A DNA stretch of 64,000 nucleotides from Dysidea avara (taxonomy: Eukaryota > Porifera > Demospongiae > Dictyoceratida > Dysideidae): contig NC_089273.1 of the NCBI RefSeq assembly GCF_963678975.1, positions 1,001,001-1,065,000 on the forward strand. The letters run 5' to 3'. The notes beneath the pieces are model-generated. The model made no database searches, was not told the DNA's origin, and was given only the letters and a program-made list of their open reading frames with translations. Below, in pieces: positions 33,967-46,744 of the stretch. Position 1 is the stretch's first letter. Each line of letters begins with the position of its first letter. The translations under genes and the position numbers were made by a program.

Positions 33967-35463
33967 GTTGCCTTGCTCATTGTTTTTATCAAGTGTTCGT
34001 TACAGTAGTATGGTATATTATGGATCGTGAAGTTTTGGGTTTTTTCTGGCCAAAATATCACCCAACACAGCTTCACAATGTCTTCTGGCACCTTGACAGT
34101 ATTGGTTAGGGGTGGTAATACCAAGCTCTCCTTTTCAACTTTGTAGTGTTCCAAGATTGCTGGAATATTCTGCTGGAAAACAATAACAGAGTTGTTGTGT
34201 TGCTTATACGTAGCTCGGCCTGTACTGCTTCACACTATTGAAGCTCATTGACGCTTCATTATGTTTATCTGAAGGTTAGTTAAGTTTGTTTACAAAGCTG
34301 GGTTAGCTGTACCATGAAACAAACAATGATATGACTGTTACACATCCCTGAGTAGCTTCTCAACCTGACAGCGATAATATCTCATGCATATCTTACCAGT
34401 GGCACCATCGCAATTGTTTTCCCTTGTGTTTCTCTACCTCCATTTGCTGTAGTGGACCGTTAAACGTATTCAAAAACATTCAAGAAATTGCTTCAACCAC
34501 TATACTTTTGATTTGCAGTCCCTTTAACAGGTGTTCTCAAGCACAAGACCACTGACAATTCACTAACGATCTCTTGTAGACTTGTATTATGGTATTTCAA
34601 GTTGTTATGTTAAGTAAAACTAAATCAAATCTAGCTGTACATGGACACTTCTGTCACTGTAATGTCACCTCACGTGTGTAATAAAGTTTCTTTATGTGAT
34701 GTGTTATGATGTAATATAATTGACTAGCCACAATATATTGAACAAAACAAAACCTGACTAAATCACATATACCAATCTACCCCACTAGTAGCAAGGATTG
34801 GCAATAACCAATAGTGTATTTCAGTGAACAATTATAGGCTGTGGTTTGTAGTTAAAATGATTTAATATCAGTCATGAAGTCTTTACAGTTGTTGCAAGAA
34901 TTGAAATAGTCATGTTCGTATGTGTGTACATACACATTTCAGCTTTTTAACTACTTATCATTTCCCAGTTATCATCATATTTGATGAGGATTGGTAGTGA
35001 TATATTGTGAGTTAATTTGTGACATTCCTGAGAAATATGACTACAAAGTTAACACAATTCCGTGAATTACAAACAATGTGTGATAATCAATGGTTAATAT
35101 AGATGATATTGTGTAATTGTTGTAACACAATGGACCAGTGTAATATGGATACCTTGTGACCTTATTATCAACATGTACTGGTTAAGTAGTACTGTAGGAC
35201 CCTAACTAAATGATTGTTTAGATATGGTGTCCTCAATTTTGCAACACCTTGGTGTTTTGGCATATATAATACTCTGTTTATGGGTTACCCGGCATATTTT
35301 AATTAAACTTGAGTTGGACGTTGTTAACACTACAACATCTAACACAAGTTGGGTATCACATTTGCAAGTAACCTGTCTATAATGCAGCCAGTGAAGTTTG
35401 TTGTAAGACTTGTTCATGTTGTATGTGTTTCTCACGTACCTCATTACACTTGCTCCATTACAG

Positions 35464-35811
35464 ATTGATCTAAATAATGCCCACCACCGTTAGTACAAGA
35501 TAGCCAGATCACATGATCTCAACAAGATGACGGATGCAGAACACCCTCGTGGTCAGATGGTGTTCCAGTCTCGTCTAACAAGTCCCAAGAGCGATGAACA
35601 AGTTGGGGTCTCAGAATACAATAATGGACCAGTGTTAGCATTTAAGGTATACCCTAAGGGTTGGGATGATGGGGATCACGTGATAAGTAGGGAGATGCGG
35701 TCCCTTCAGGCAGATAATGACATAGATGATATAGAAGAGAGTGAAAGATTAGGAGAGAGTATCAACCTGCCACCCATGTTGTCACCTCCTCCAAGATATG
35801 TGCCATCACAG
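35464..35811 (+). CDS. PLEKHG-type RhoGEF, start-codon exon (CDS from 35527)
   Basis: The acceptor is ccattacag (35455-35463), then 63 nt of 5' UTR. ATG 35527 opens 95 codons to the donor at 35811, phase 0. The product has an acidic, Pro-rich, probably disordered N-terminus (EQVGVSEYNNGPVLAF, DNDIDDIEESE, LPPMLSPPPRYVPSQ). The ATG is preferred because an in-frame TAG lies upstream within the same exon. The donor is GTGTGTGTG, the start of a short GT run. Confidence 0.75.
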
Positions 35812-36227
35812 GTGTGTGTGTGTGTCTGTTAATATGAATGTTGTACATCTGTGTGAAGGTACAGTAGTAGTAGTAGTAGTCAAAATGTTGTTGGCCTCGC
35901 ATTGTTCCAGGCTCAATGTGTATGGAGTTGTTCAACCCTTACAGTAAGTTACATAGGCCAATACTTCATCATACAGTATGATAGTAACTGTATAGTAGGG
36001 ACCACAAAGGAGTAGGCGTGGCCCACGAAATAATATCACCCAAAAATCAGCCTCAATTTTCCCTTACGACGATGGGGCAGTATTGGTGAGGTAAAACTAA
36101 GCCCAAACAAGCTTTCGGATTGACCCGAAACGCTTTCAACAAGTTGCTACGGAATTTTAAAAATTTTCTATTCAACGGAATTTTCTACTGACTTAGTAAC
36201 TGACTGATGCCTTCAGACAAGCGTAAC

Positions 36228-36521
36228 TCAATAACGGCTAAGGCTACGGGCTTGATTTTTCCACTGTTTGACGTCACTTCGGCTCGACAGGTGCCTTTTG
36301 GCATACCGCAGTACGTACAATGCATTCTTCATGGACTTACCAGTGTCCTCCTTTGTGTCCCATTCATCTTTGCTGACAGTGAAAAGTGTCGATTTGGCAC
36401 GAGCATGTGATGGCTTCCCTTCGAAACGGAAATCATCCGTATTTTCATTGTGGCTATTTTGATTGCAGAAGTGCTTTTCAAACAGTTCTTGATTCATACT
36501 GCTGTGTAACGGGTTGAACAT
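36228..36521 (-). pseudogene. Conserved ORF/exon of the composite foldback element
   Basis: A minus-strand frame of 97 codons. Its core SKDEWDTKEDT is shared with the copy at 44.9-45.3 kb, and in decayed form with those at about 300-420 and 38.1-38.3 kb. In both good copies the core is directly followed by a canonical splice donor (ACTG|GTAAGT), so it is probably an exon of a gene spread by the element. The family is not recognised. Confidence 0.45.
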
Positions 36522-36805
36522 AGCCTACAGCGAAGTGTAATGGGTGCTTCACTTTTCAGACGATAATTAATATGATTGGGGCTCGCGGCATGATCTCTTT
36601 TGGTATGCGTGGATTGTAGAGATGCTTTTCAAACAGTTCTTGATTCGAAATTCTGTGTAGCGGATTAAGCATAGCTGACAACGAAGCGTAATGGATACTT
36701 CACTTTTCAGGCAATAATTGATATAGCTGGGGCGCGCGGTGTCTTTTCAGATGTGGTATGCATGGGTTCACCAGTCATAATAAATTATTTACAAAAAAAA
36801 GTTAA

Positions 36806-37103
36806 CAAGTACATGAAAATTAGGAATTTTCAACTAGAGTAGGGACCATAGCACATCGATAAAAAAGTACTGAAACAAGTTGAAGTAGTTCATGATATTA
36901 AATCACTGTAAAACAATAAGAAGTGTTATATCCCTACTGTGCATTTCCATTATGGTATCTTGAGCACAGTAGGGATATAACACTTCTTATTGTTTTACAG
37001 TGATTTAATGTCATGGACTACACCAACTTGTTTCAGTACTTTTATCGATGTGCTATGGCCCCTACTCTAGTCGAAAATTCCAAAAATTTTCATGTACTTG
37101 TAA
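36806..37103. repeat. 300-bp near-perfect palindrome
   Basis: The arms run from caagtacatgaaaatt through AGTAGGGACCATAGCACATC to GTGTTATATCCCTACTGTG, and back. The loop holds tgcatttccattatggtatc. Confidence 0.9.
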
Positions 37104-37588
37104 TGAATGTAAAACACACTATTATCACTAAATGATGGCTTGTAAATAAGCAATGTATTTTACCACTTGTCTTCTCAAAAAAGTTGCAACTCACTTGTCT
37201 TGAGTGTTAAGGATTGATATGAGATTATGGTGTACATATTGTACAGCCTGGTGACTTCAGAGTGTTTTGTTAATTAGGGAAGTCGTCTACCCAGTTGTAT
37301 TAATGATGACTTGACAGTCCTGTTCGGATACAAATGATATGTAAACTCAAGCCCACAATCACTCCTCACATCTTAGTGTATAAAAGTGTCCAGTGTATAA
37401 CACTCTGCTTAGAGGAACAACACACCTTGTATGTTGTAACGAAGTGATTGAATATTTGAAGGCCTTATAAGGCCCATAATAAAAATAATATTATGAAGAG
37501 TGCTGTGTAGCGTGTTACTGTGGTTCTGTTAATGCGTAGTCAAAATTTTTAGAGGATTTTTTGATCTGTAAAATTCTTCTGACTAATT

Positions 37589-37865
37589 CACCTATCAATG
37601 TTAAGCCCAACCCATCCCAGGAGGGTGGGATATAGTAGGGATTTGACCTGCTATAAAGCCAAATTCCCCACCCTGGCCTACCACATATATCCCCACCATG
37701 TAGCGTGGGGATAAGGAGATTTGACATGGAGCTGTGGTTTTATCACATGTTAAAAGTCAGTGCTTGATCATTTTTCCCACGCTGGGGCACATTTTAAAGT
37801 TTGAATCCCTACCTAAAGCCTGGTGTTGTCCTACTTAGGGGGGTGGGGCTTAACAATGATAGGTG
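37589..37865. mobile_element. MITE with CACCTATCA termini (277 bp)
   Basis: The ends CACCTATCAATGTTAAGCCC and GGGCTTAACAATGATAGGTG are inverted repeats of about 25 bp including the following CAACCC/GGGTGG. There is no ORF. Confidence 0.8.
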
Positions 37866-37959
37866 CATAAGGCTTTAGCTGTGTATATCACATATAAACA
37901 CACTTGGTTATCATCTTCCTAATATTACACCACCTGTTTTATTCTGGCAAATTTTGTAA

Positions 37960-38370
37960 TAAGGCATCGATCAGGCAGTCAGTCAATAGAAAATCCACTG
38001 AAAACCTTTTTAATAATTGTAGCAACCCATCGAAGGTCATACTGAAGGCACTATTCATACAAACAATGGATAAGGTTACAGTCTTGACTTTTCACTGCTT
38101 CAGCCCAACAGGTGTGTTTTGACTTACCACAGTACGTACAATGTCTGCTTCATGGACTCGTGCCCTCCTTTGTGTCATTTATTTGCTGACAGCACAAGAT
38201 GTCAATTTGCTTTAGTGCATGTTGCATGGTTTCCAGAAGTTTGTTATAGAAATCATCTATATTTTCTGTAGTGGCTAGGTTGATTGCAGAAGCGTTTCTC
38301 AGATTTTTCATTTGTAACACTGTGTAATAGGCTTATGTAGCTGAAAATGATGTGTGATGGTCACTTCACT
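37960..38370 (+). repeat. Decayed copy of the composite-element repeat
   Basis: The order of blocks (a catcgatcaggcagtcag block, a ctgcttcatggact block, a tttgtgtcatttatttgctg block and a tgtaataggctta block) follows 36190-36500. The frame is destroyed. Confidence 0.5.
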
Positions 38371-38473
38371 TTCAGATGTAGTTGTAGACTAAACTGGTGT
38401 CACCATCCATGTATGCCTATAATGTGTAACACACATTCCCAAAGTATCATACACCTTTAAGGGTTAAACGTTG

Positions 38474-38576
38474 TCAGTTCAGTAGTCCAGTTCAGTAGTC
38501 CAGTTCAGTAGTCCAGTTCAGTAGTCCAGTTCAGTAGTCCAGTTCAGTAGTCCAGTTCAGTAGTCCAGTTCAGTTA
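38474..38576 (+). repeat. 13-bp tandem repeat, about 8 copies
   Basis: The unit CAGTTCAGTAGTC lies 100 bp upstream of the first DH-domain exon, in the intron. Confidence 0.95.
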
Positions 38577-38678
38577 GTTACATCCATATTTGGAGTTATT
38601 GGACTTTTGTATTGTATAATTAGGACAACTATGAGATGTGTTGAGTTAATCATTATTCTCTGTGTTTTGTTCTTACAG

Positions 38679-38891
38679 GATTTCTCCCAACCAATGCCAT
38701 CACTAAACAATGATGGACAGTTTGGTAGTGCTACTGGTGGGGAGCCATTTGTATGCTCTTATCAAAAGGCCATTGATGAGAACCCTTTATCTCCAACCAC
38801 TGAACAACGTCGTACTAAACGTGAACATGTTATCGATGAAATTATCTCAACCGAATTATCTTACGTGAAGGATTTATCCCAGATTATTGAG
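38679..38891 (+). CDS. RhoGEF exon with the start of the DH domain
   Basis: The acceptor is gttcttacag. 71 codons in phase 0 to the donor at 38892. The exon starts DFSQPMPSLNNDGQFG and ends HVIDEIISTELSYVKDLSQI, the helix-1 signature of a Dbl-homology domain (E-x-x-Y-V-x-D-L). The DH domain catalyses GDP release from Rho-family GTPases. The donor GTGTGT is the first unit of a 745-bp GT microsatellite. Confidence 0.9.
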
Positions 38892-39640
<749 letters not shown>

Positions 39641-40180
39641 GTGTAGTCTAGTGAAGTGGCTTTTACGTGATAAGTCATTGATTAATGATCAGATGTGGGA
39701 ATGTGGCAAAAGATAATTTGTACTAGATGTATTAAGGATCAGAAATTGCGTGGCCTTTTGGGGAGAATGTTATTATTAACCTTCCCATTAAAAACATAAC
39801 ATGTACTAATATTGTATTAATTGTTTTTGGTGAAGCAACAAACCTACATGTTGTCATGTTATGATATGAACATTAACTCCCTGTGTATATCATACAGTAG
39901 AGTTGTGTGTGGTAGTGATTGTGGTTAATGGAGAACGCTTAGTCTGATTGTCTATAATACAGGCTAGACTACGCACATACACTTCATATCGACTATTGTA
40001 CATGGTCAAATAGTATAACCTGACATTGCTTACTACACTGATGAGACTTGATAATCAAACATCTTTACTAATCTGACATAACATCTCGGTAGTGATGAGT
40101 GTGGGAGGTTTATCTGTTATTATGTAACTGTTTTCTGTTTGTTGGTTGTGCTACTAATTACTGACCATTATTCCTTACAG

Positions 40181-40284
40181 GGTTACCAGACCCCACTAGT
40201 GGAGAACATGGACTCACTTGGGGTCACTGATGGAGACATCTTAGCTTTGTTTAATAATATTGAAGAGATCAAGGATTTTAATGA
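40181..40284 (+). CDS. RhoGEF DH-domain exon 2
   Basis: The acceptor is ttccttacag and the donor GTATGT at 40285, phase 2. It reads GYQTPLVENMDSLGVTDGDI and then ALFNNIEEIKDFNE. The 'LFxNIxEIxxFN' string is a standard DH element. Confidence 0.9.
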
Positions 40285-40351
40285 GTATGTCAAGATATTT
40301 TTGCTGTGTTAACTTCATTACTATAATTTATCATGGTGCTGCAATCTATTG

Positions 40352-40470
<119 letters not shown>

Positions 40471-40471
40471 C

Positions 40472-41238
40472 ACAAAAAGCAAAGGCTCTGGAAGCTATGC
40501 GAAGCATAGCTATTGCCGTCCACTAGGATGCCTGTGCACTTGAACCTTGTGCAGGCAAATCCTCCTGGGGCAGGGCTAATAACTCGCAGGAAGACTGTCC
40601 AGGTCTCACAGAGAGGTCGCGGAACCTAAAGTTCCACAACAACCCCAACACCACTAAGCAAGACAAGGACAGTTCAGCATTTGTTTCCCCAGTTTACTCC
40701 AGGTACCCATTGATGTTACAGCTAGGTGGGCTGCTTCCCCAGTTGATACTAGGCCATAGAGATGTAACAATACAGTGTATAGACGTATCGATATATTGCC
40801 TCTTGTGTATCACGATACAGCGATATATTGCGCGGTGAAAAGTGGAGTCTAAGTGATGGTCTGTGTTGTTTTTTATGTTGTTTTTTGTTAAGAGAAATAA
40901 TTGAGCTGATTTTTCTTTGAGATGTATTACATACTACTCACAATGTACAATAATTTGATTGTCAGCCATGTTAACAAGCTACGATATGTCGATATATCAA
41001 TATAGTTTTACTTTATATTGATACTGCAATATTGTCTTAAAATGTTACGATACACGATATATTGTTGCATCTCTACTAGGCCACCAGGTCCCCAATTTAC
41101 ACAGCTGGATAGACTGGAGCAATGTGAGTAAAGTTTCTTGTTCAAGGAAACAACACAAAAATGGCTCAACCAAGAATCAAACTGGGACCTTTCGATTACC
41201 AGGCTGATGCCCTAACCACTTGGCTATGCTGCCTCATG
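40472..41238 (-). repeat. tRNA-derived SINE, copy D, split by a hAT MITE
   Basis: The minus-strand head GAGGCAGCATAGCCAAGTGG at 41238 is followed by the B-box-like GGTCCCAGTTTGATTC and the shared body blocks. The body is interrupted at 40757-41075 by a hAT MITE with its own duplication. Confidence 0.85.
40757..41075. mobile_element. hAT MITE with perfect 8-bp duplication (319 bp)
   Basis: The ends TAGAGATGTAACAATAC and GTTGCATCTCTA are inverted repeats of the TAGAGATGCAACGATA type. CTAGGCCA flanks both sides (40749-40756 and 41076-41083). It is inserted in SINE copy D. Confidence 0.9.
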
Positions 41239-41244
41239 CACGCA

Positions 41245-41288
<44 letters not shown>

Positions 41289-41882
41289 AATTACAGTAGG
41301 TACAGTTGTACTACCTGACAATTTGACAAGTGTGTCATTACCCTGAATGTTATACAAGACTACTTCATGTGTTTACTAATATGTTGTGCCTGTGGTATCT
41401 GTGGCCTTCCTTAAACTACAGTACTGTATAGCAGGTTTATAATTCATCACGACTGCAACGCTACTTTCTGCAAACCTAGATTTCCACGAAAATAAATCTA
41501 CTGAAATTTTTTTGTTGATTAGTAGATGAACTTTGGAAGAGGAGAGGGCATACAATTACTAGCTGAAGGGCATACATGATTGCTAGAGGTGTTGTACCTG
41601 CCATTGATGGCCGTTTATCGAAGCCAGCTTGGCTGCCTTCACAAAATACGATGAAATGGTGGTTCATTTGGTACATCCCTGTTGTGCGTAAGGATGATGT
41701 AACCAATGATATGCATAGTAACACTGGACGCCATGTTTGAATTTTGCCTGTTGTATTGGTGGTGCACAGAGTTACATGTTCCCTTGTCCATAAGATCTGA
41801 TGCGCTCTTGGTAATGGTCCAAATTCATGTTTGCATTTTGTTAAAACTAAAATCTGTTATAATACACTTTGTTGTACAACAG

Positions 41883-42008
41883 GTTCATGTTAAAGAACTT
41901 ACAACAGTGTAAAGATGACATCAAACAGATAGCAAAATGTTTCATCACAATATGGGAGAATGCTGAAGGGTTTAAGATCTACTCTGATTACTGTACCAAG
42001 TATCCAAG
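41883..42008 (+). CDS. RhoGEF DH-domain exon 3
   Basis: The acceptor is gtacaacag, entering phase 2, and the donor is GTAACT. It reads FMLKNLQQCKDDIKQIAKCF and then an ...FKIYSDYCTKYPR stretch, typical of conserved region 2 of DH domains (IYxxYCxxYP). Confidence 0.9.
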
Positions 42009-42694
42009 GTAACTATGTGTTCCAATTAGTGCCCACTCAAGTGTATGTTAGTATTGACAATGATGTATAGTAATAAAAATATATTTAACTGTTTGGTTAC
42101 TAGGTTTTGGCTACGTGTCATATACATAGATAGTTTCTGTATTATATGGTACTGTTTTTTATTGTAACTAATTCCTTGTTGTTGATTCTATGTAGCTCTA
42201 TGTCTACATGGTAGGGCTTGGACAAAGGTTCAAAACTTCAGATACCTTTGTAAAGACCTTGTAACCTTTGAACCCCTCCAAAGCTTTGATCTCACAGTTG
42301 TGCATGTACTTCCTCCTTAAGACAAAACATTATTTCTACCTCATCATAAACAAATGCCCATAACTTGCTTGCCTTTGACTGTATAAGCATGAAACAAAAA
42401 TTTTCTTACTATCCATGAACTGGTAAATTCATTGGTGTGTAGATTTTATTTATTGAGCTCTGTTTTAGTGTGTACTGTAGTTGTGACTGTACTACAGGTG
42501 TAGCTAGGGTGAGGCTACTACGGTGTTCACCAATCACTGGTACCAACAGTGTATAGTGGTGTACTACATGTAAACGTGTAGCAGCAATTTGATAGTAAAT
42601 TTTCAGTGACAGAATTCCAATCATAAAATTATAGAAAGCCTTTGTACATAATACACATGTTGGTTGTTTTAATATGTTGTTATTGTTTCCACAG

Positions 42695-42752
42695 AGCTAT
42701 TGAAGTATGGGGGAAATATGCCAAACATACTGCAATGACCAACTTCTTCAAG
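42695..42752 (+). CDS. RhoGEF DH-domain exon 4
   Basis: The acceptor is tttccacag and the donor GTCAGT, ending in phase 0. It codes RAIEVWGKYAKHTAMTNFFK. Confidence 0.85.
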
Positions 42753-42924
42753 GTCAGTGTGTGGACATAACCATCACAATAATTGAACAATATTAAGCCT
42801 GTAGTAGGTAAAATGCTAGGCAGGCATACATAATGTCACAAAGTCATGTAATACACAACTAGTTATTGATAGTGTATGGTGCAGATGTGTTGTGTAATAA
42901 TCACTATATTGTATTATTTTACAG

Positions 42925-43017
42925 AAATGTCAACAGAAACTTGGGCACATGTTGCCATTAGGAGCCTACCTGTTGAAACCTGTCCAGAGAGTGTTGAAGT
43001 ATTCACTATTACTAGAA
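42925..43017 (+). CDS. RhoGEF DH-domain exon 5 (core helix)
   Basis: 31 codons between ttttacag and the donor GTGTGTGTG. It carries LPLGAYLLKPVQRVLKYSLL, the most conserved DH segment (conserved region 3, which forms part of the Rho-binding surface). The donor opens a GT-rich tract (43018-43070). Confidence 0.95.
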
Positions 43018-43149
43018 GTGTGTGTGTGTAGTGTGTTGGTGCGTGTTGTGTGTGTGTGTGTGTGTGTGTGTGTTTTATTTCATATTTATTTGTCTGTTTA
43101 CAGTATATGCTGACATACAGTTATACATACACACAAGAGTACATAATGG

Positions 43150-43775
43150 GGGAGGGAGGGAGGGAGAGTGTTGAACTGTGCTATACGCTGTAAAAAGATG
43201 AGCCCGTAAATTCCTATGGGAATTTTCAAATGACTCAGTGATTTGTGTTGATTGGTGACCAATTACAAGTGCAGTTGGTACACTTGTGGACATGCACGCG
43301 CGCGTGAAGAAACTGAAGCTACAGTACTGAGTGAAAGAAGGTATTTGAGAAAAAAATATGGACATCACAGAGAGGAACTTAATACATATAAAAAGAGGAC
43401 ACAGGTAACTAACCTGAATAGCAGACACCACCAGGAACATTGATGCTGCCTTGGACAAATCCAAGTTCCAGTTCTCACGTGCGCTGCATTCCGGGTCATC
43501 ATAACCTCGTGTGTGACACACTTTCGTTTGAAATTTCATCATAGTCGCCATCCCTGCCTCAACAGTTCTGCTAGCAAAAGTGACACGTCTAGATGGAGTT
43601 TCCACCATTTTGATTCCTTGTGGATCACCCTCCTTAAACTACTACAACAATTTCAATCTGGGCAATCAACAGTGGTCAGGTTTATGAGAGGAAATGAAGG
43701 TGTGCGGGTTACTTTACAGGCTCTTTTTTATAGCTTATAGCGTAGTTCAACACTCTCCCTCCTCATTATATTGAT
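43150..43775. mobile_element. Element with GGGAGAGTGTTGAAC ends (about 625 bp) carrying a spliceable ORF
   Basis: The left end (gagggagagtgttgaactgt, then tatacgctgtaaaa) is matched inverted by the right end (tatagcttatagcgtagttc, then aacactctccctcctc), about 60 bp. On the minus strand, 43608 to about 43414 reads MVETPSRRVTFASRTVEAGM and on to a good donor (ATTCAG|GTTAGT). The product is unrecognised and may be a captured host exon. Confidence 0.6.
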
Positions 43776-43827
43776 ACAAGTAATTCATCCTTCATTACTA
43801 GTCATCATTCTTGTATTACTATTACAG

Positions 43828-43878
43828 AAGATCAATGATTGTTTGAGTACTGGAGAGGATGGGAAAGAGGACATTATT
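43828..43878 (+). CDS. RhoGEF DH-domain exon 6
   Basis: 17 codons (KINDCLSTGEDGKEDII) between attacag and GTAAGT, phase 0 at both ends. Confidence 0.8.
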
Positions 43879-44185
43879 GTAAGTCACATGTGCTTGTATT
43901 AAGTCATTATCAGATAATAGCCAGAGAGGGGTTCATTGGTTAGTCCCAATTACACTAGAACCTGTTAATGTGGGCAATTGAGGACACCTACATAATCCAG
44001 ACGCTTAGTTAAAGTCCCATAGTATCCCTTAGTACATAAACTGACCTGGAAAATCAGGACACCTTGATTATCACAAGACTATTGGTTGGTCCCAACGTGT
44101 CCATATCACGTACACTGGTCCTGCTGTAGTCACTGCAAGTTATTGTAATTATTTCCCACCATTACAATGCTATCAACATCTCCAG

Positions 44186-44266
44186 GCTGCCGTAGAGACG
44201 ATGGGTAAAGTTGGTGAGCAGATTAATGAAATGAAGAAGAAATACGAGGCAACAGTTAAACTGCAG
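44186..44266 (+). CDS. RhoGEF DH-domain exon 7 (last DH helix)
   Basis: 27 codons between catctccag and GTATCA: AAVETMGKVGEQINEMKKKY and then EATVKLQ. This matches the PLEKHG-type alpha-6 helix (M..V...IN.MK.K.E..V.LQ). Confidence 0.9.
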
Positions 44267-44619
44267 GTATCACTTACTATCTATATTGTATACATAGTGT
44301 ACATGTGATCCTGGTGGAGTTGGTGATGATGTATTACTGGTAGGGTGATGGTGTTGTTAGGAGGAGGACGTTATCTACTAATTACTGTTATATTGTCTGT
44401 TACAACTGGTTTAAAGGTGTAACTAAGTACTCACTACACAGGGTCTATATTAGGTGTGGTACAAATCTACCAACCCTTAGGAAATCAGAGTTAATCAGTT
44501 TTCGAGAATTAATCATTGAGTTGATAGCATGTACCTATGTGCAATGTACTCAGGAACTAACTGTCTCAAGGGTGACCTGAACTAGTTAATTTGTATTCTG
44601 TTATAAGTATACTGAAAAT

Positions 44620-45560
44620 TTTGGATTTTCAACTAGAGCAGGGACCATAGCACACCGATAAAAAGTACTGAAACAAGTTGGAGTAGTCCATGATATTAAA
44701 TCACAGTAAAACAGTAAGAAGTGTTATATCCCTACTGTGCTCAAGATACCATAATGGAAATGCACTGTAGGGATATAACACTTCTTATAGTTTTACTGTG
44801 ATTTAACATTGTACACTTCTCCAGCTTGTTTAAGTACTTTTTGTCGATGTGTTATGGTCCCTACTCTAGTTGAAAATTCCATAAATTTTTCTGTGTACTT
44901 GTTTGTTAATTTTTTTGTATATAATTATTATGATCTCGCATATCGCATCTGGAAATGGTGCTGTGCATCCGTATAGCAATTATCGTCTGAAAAGTGAAGT
45001 ATCCATTATGTTTCGTTGTCGGCTATGTTCAACCCATTACACAGCAGTATGTTTCGAAAAGCACCTCTGCAATCAGAGTAGCCACTATGAAAAATACGGA
45101 CAATTTCCATTACGAAGGGAAACCATCACGTGCTACTGCCAAATCGACACTTTTCACTGTCAGCAAAGATGAATGGGACACAAAGGAGGACACTGGTAAG
45201 TTCATGAAGAATGTATTATATGTATTGTGGTATTCCAAAAGGCACCTCTCGGACTGAAGTAACGTCAAACTGTGAAGAAGAAAAAAAAAACCTGTAGCCT
45301 TAGCCGTTATCGAATTACACTTGTCTGAAGGCATCAGTCAGTCAGACAGTCACTCAGTCAATAATAATTTAGAAAATTCCATGAAATAATTTTTTATTCT
45401 GTAAGAACTTGTTGAAAGCATTTCGGGTTGATCTGAAGGCTTGTTTGGGCTTACCTAACCAATACTACCTCATCGTCATCAGGGAAAATTGAGGCTGGTT
45501 TTTGGTTGATATTATTTTGTAGGCCACACCTACTCCTTTGTGGTCCTTACTATACAGTAC
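44620..45560 (-). mobile_element. Composite foldback element, copy 2 (inverted relative to copy 1)
   Basis: The palindrome at about 44620-44895 is followed by the ORF-bearing repeat at 44930-45560, ending CTTTGTGGTCCTTACTATA. Every block of copy 1 is present in reverse complement. The ORF core SKDEWDTKEDT lies at about 45160-45200, followed by ACTG|GTAAGT. Part of the DH-coding region (38679-44266) lies between the two copies. Confidence 0.75.
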
Positions 45561-45761
45561 TATCGTACTGTATGATTATACCTGGTGTATGTTGTGTCTA
45601 TAGTGCTTCTACCTGAGCGGGGTCTTCCCTTAGGAGCCAAAGAGTAGTGCTGCACCACTCTACTTAGTTCAAAATTCCTTTGATGTGGAAAATATAATTA
45701 ACAAAGTGGCTTTTATAGTGGTAGCAAATTGACATTTATACTGCTCTACTTTATTAAACCA

Positions 45762-46488
45762 GGCGCACGCCCACAGCCGGTTGTGGGCATGCGCCTGGTT
45801 TACTGAAATTGTTTTCGTAAAATTGTGTGTGTGTACCTATCTACCTATCTATGTTTGTCCGTACGCACCCACGTGAGCAAAATCATTTAATAACGGTAAA
45901 AGCAGCTTTTACGTAAGAAGTAAAAGTGAAATGAAGTCTGTATTAAACTTCTGCACAGGTGAACTTTGCTCTGAGGTGGTTTCTTTTCGGCGGACTGAAA
46001 TACGGGTGTGGTGACTTTCCTCAGACTACCTTCCCCTTGAGGTTTTCAGGCATTTAGCAACTGAAAAACAACGGTGCAGGCCTCGTACACTGCCAGGAAT
46101 AGCCTATCGTTTCGAGTTGAAAGGGGGCGTATCCCTTACGTACACGAACGAAAATGAAGAGCAGCTTTGAGGCTTTGTCGAGAGAATTTGTGGGAAAAAA
46201 AGACGTTAGTCACACTATAAAACAGTTTAGAAGATGATTTTGTGCGTAATATGTTGGTAAAAGCGGTTTGTTTAACAAACGCTTCCTTAGCAGTGCATAG
46301 CAACGTAATTGAACGAATTACGAATATTTCATGAATTACGAAATACGAGAATTAGCTAATAATATTATTGCACAACCCAAAACTACCCTATTGTAAAGTA
46401 GTAATACATAGTTGGTTAATTCATAGTAGCATATACTGTCTATAGTTAATTCCAGATGAGTTAGCTAGATGCACGGCGCCTGGTTTTT
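45762..46488. mobile_element. Element with AACCAGGCGC termini (about 725 bp)
   Basis: It begins AAACCAGGCGCACGCCCACA, followed at once by its own inverted copy (a 48-bp hairpin to 45803). It ends GGCGCCTGGTTTTTAG. No coding region was recognised. Confidence 0.5.
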
Positions 46489-46744
46489 AGAAGTAGCACA
46501 ACATCAACTTGTTTTTCTGGGGAAACCTCTCACCTTTGTACCTGTACCTGACTAGAGATAGTGGGAAATCACCAGCAGGATTCGTAATTTTATGCTGGAA
46601 TGCTTTTTAACGAAAGAACCTTCAATTCATACATGTTGTATGTAATTTCTAGTAGTTTTGTTATGGGTTTTGTTGGTGTCACTTGTATGGCAGCATGTGT
46701 ATACGTGTGAGAGTCTACTAATACACATGTACATACTGTACGTA

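Larger units (their letters stand above)
35995..37103 (+). mobile_element. Composite foldback element, copy 1
   Basis: The left end TAGTAGGGACCACAAAGGAG and the right end (GGCCCCTACTCTA, then the arm of a palindrome) enclose two parts. 36000-36540 is a conserved repeat with a minus-strand coding-like segment (KSTLFTVSKDEWDTKEDT, 36340-36400). 36806-37103 is a nearly perfect palindrome of about 300 bp with a 31-base loop. The same two parts occur inverted at 44620-45560. A local tandem duplication of about 120 bp is seen at 36460-36710. Confidence 0.75.

Noticed and set aside
33894..34154. ORF with periodic NIES repeats
   Set aside because: It is produced by the 12-bp tandem repeat; no other support.
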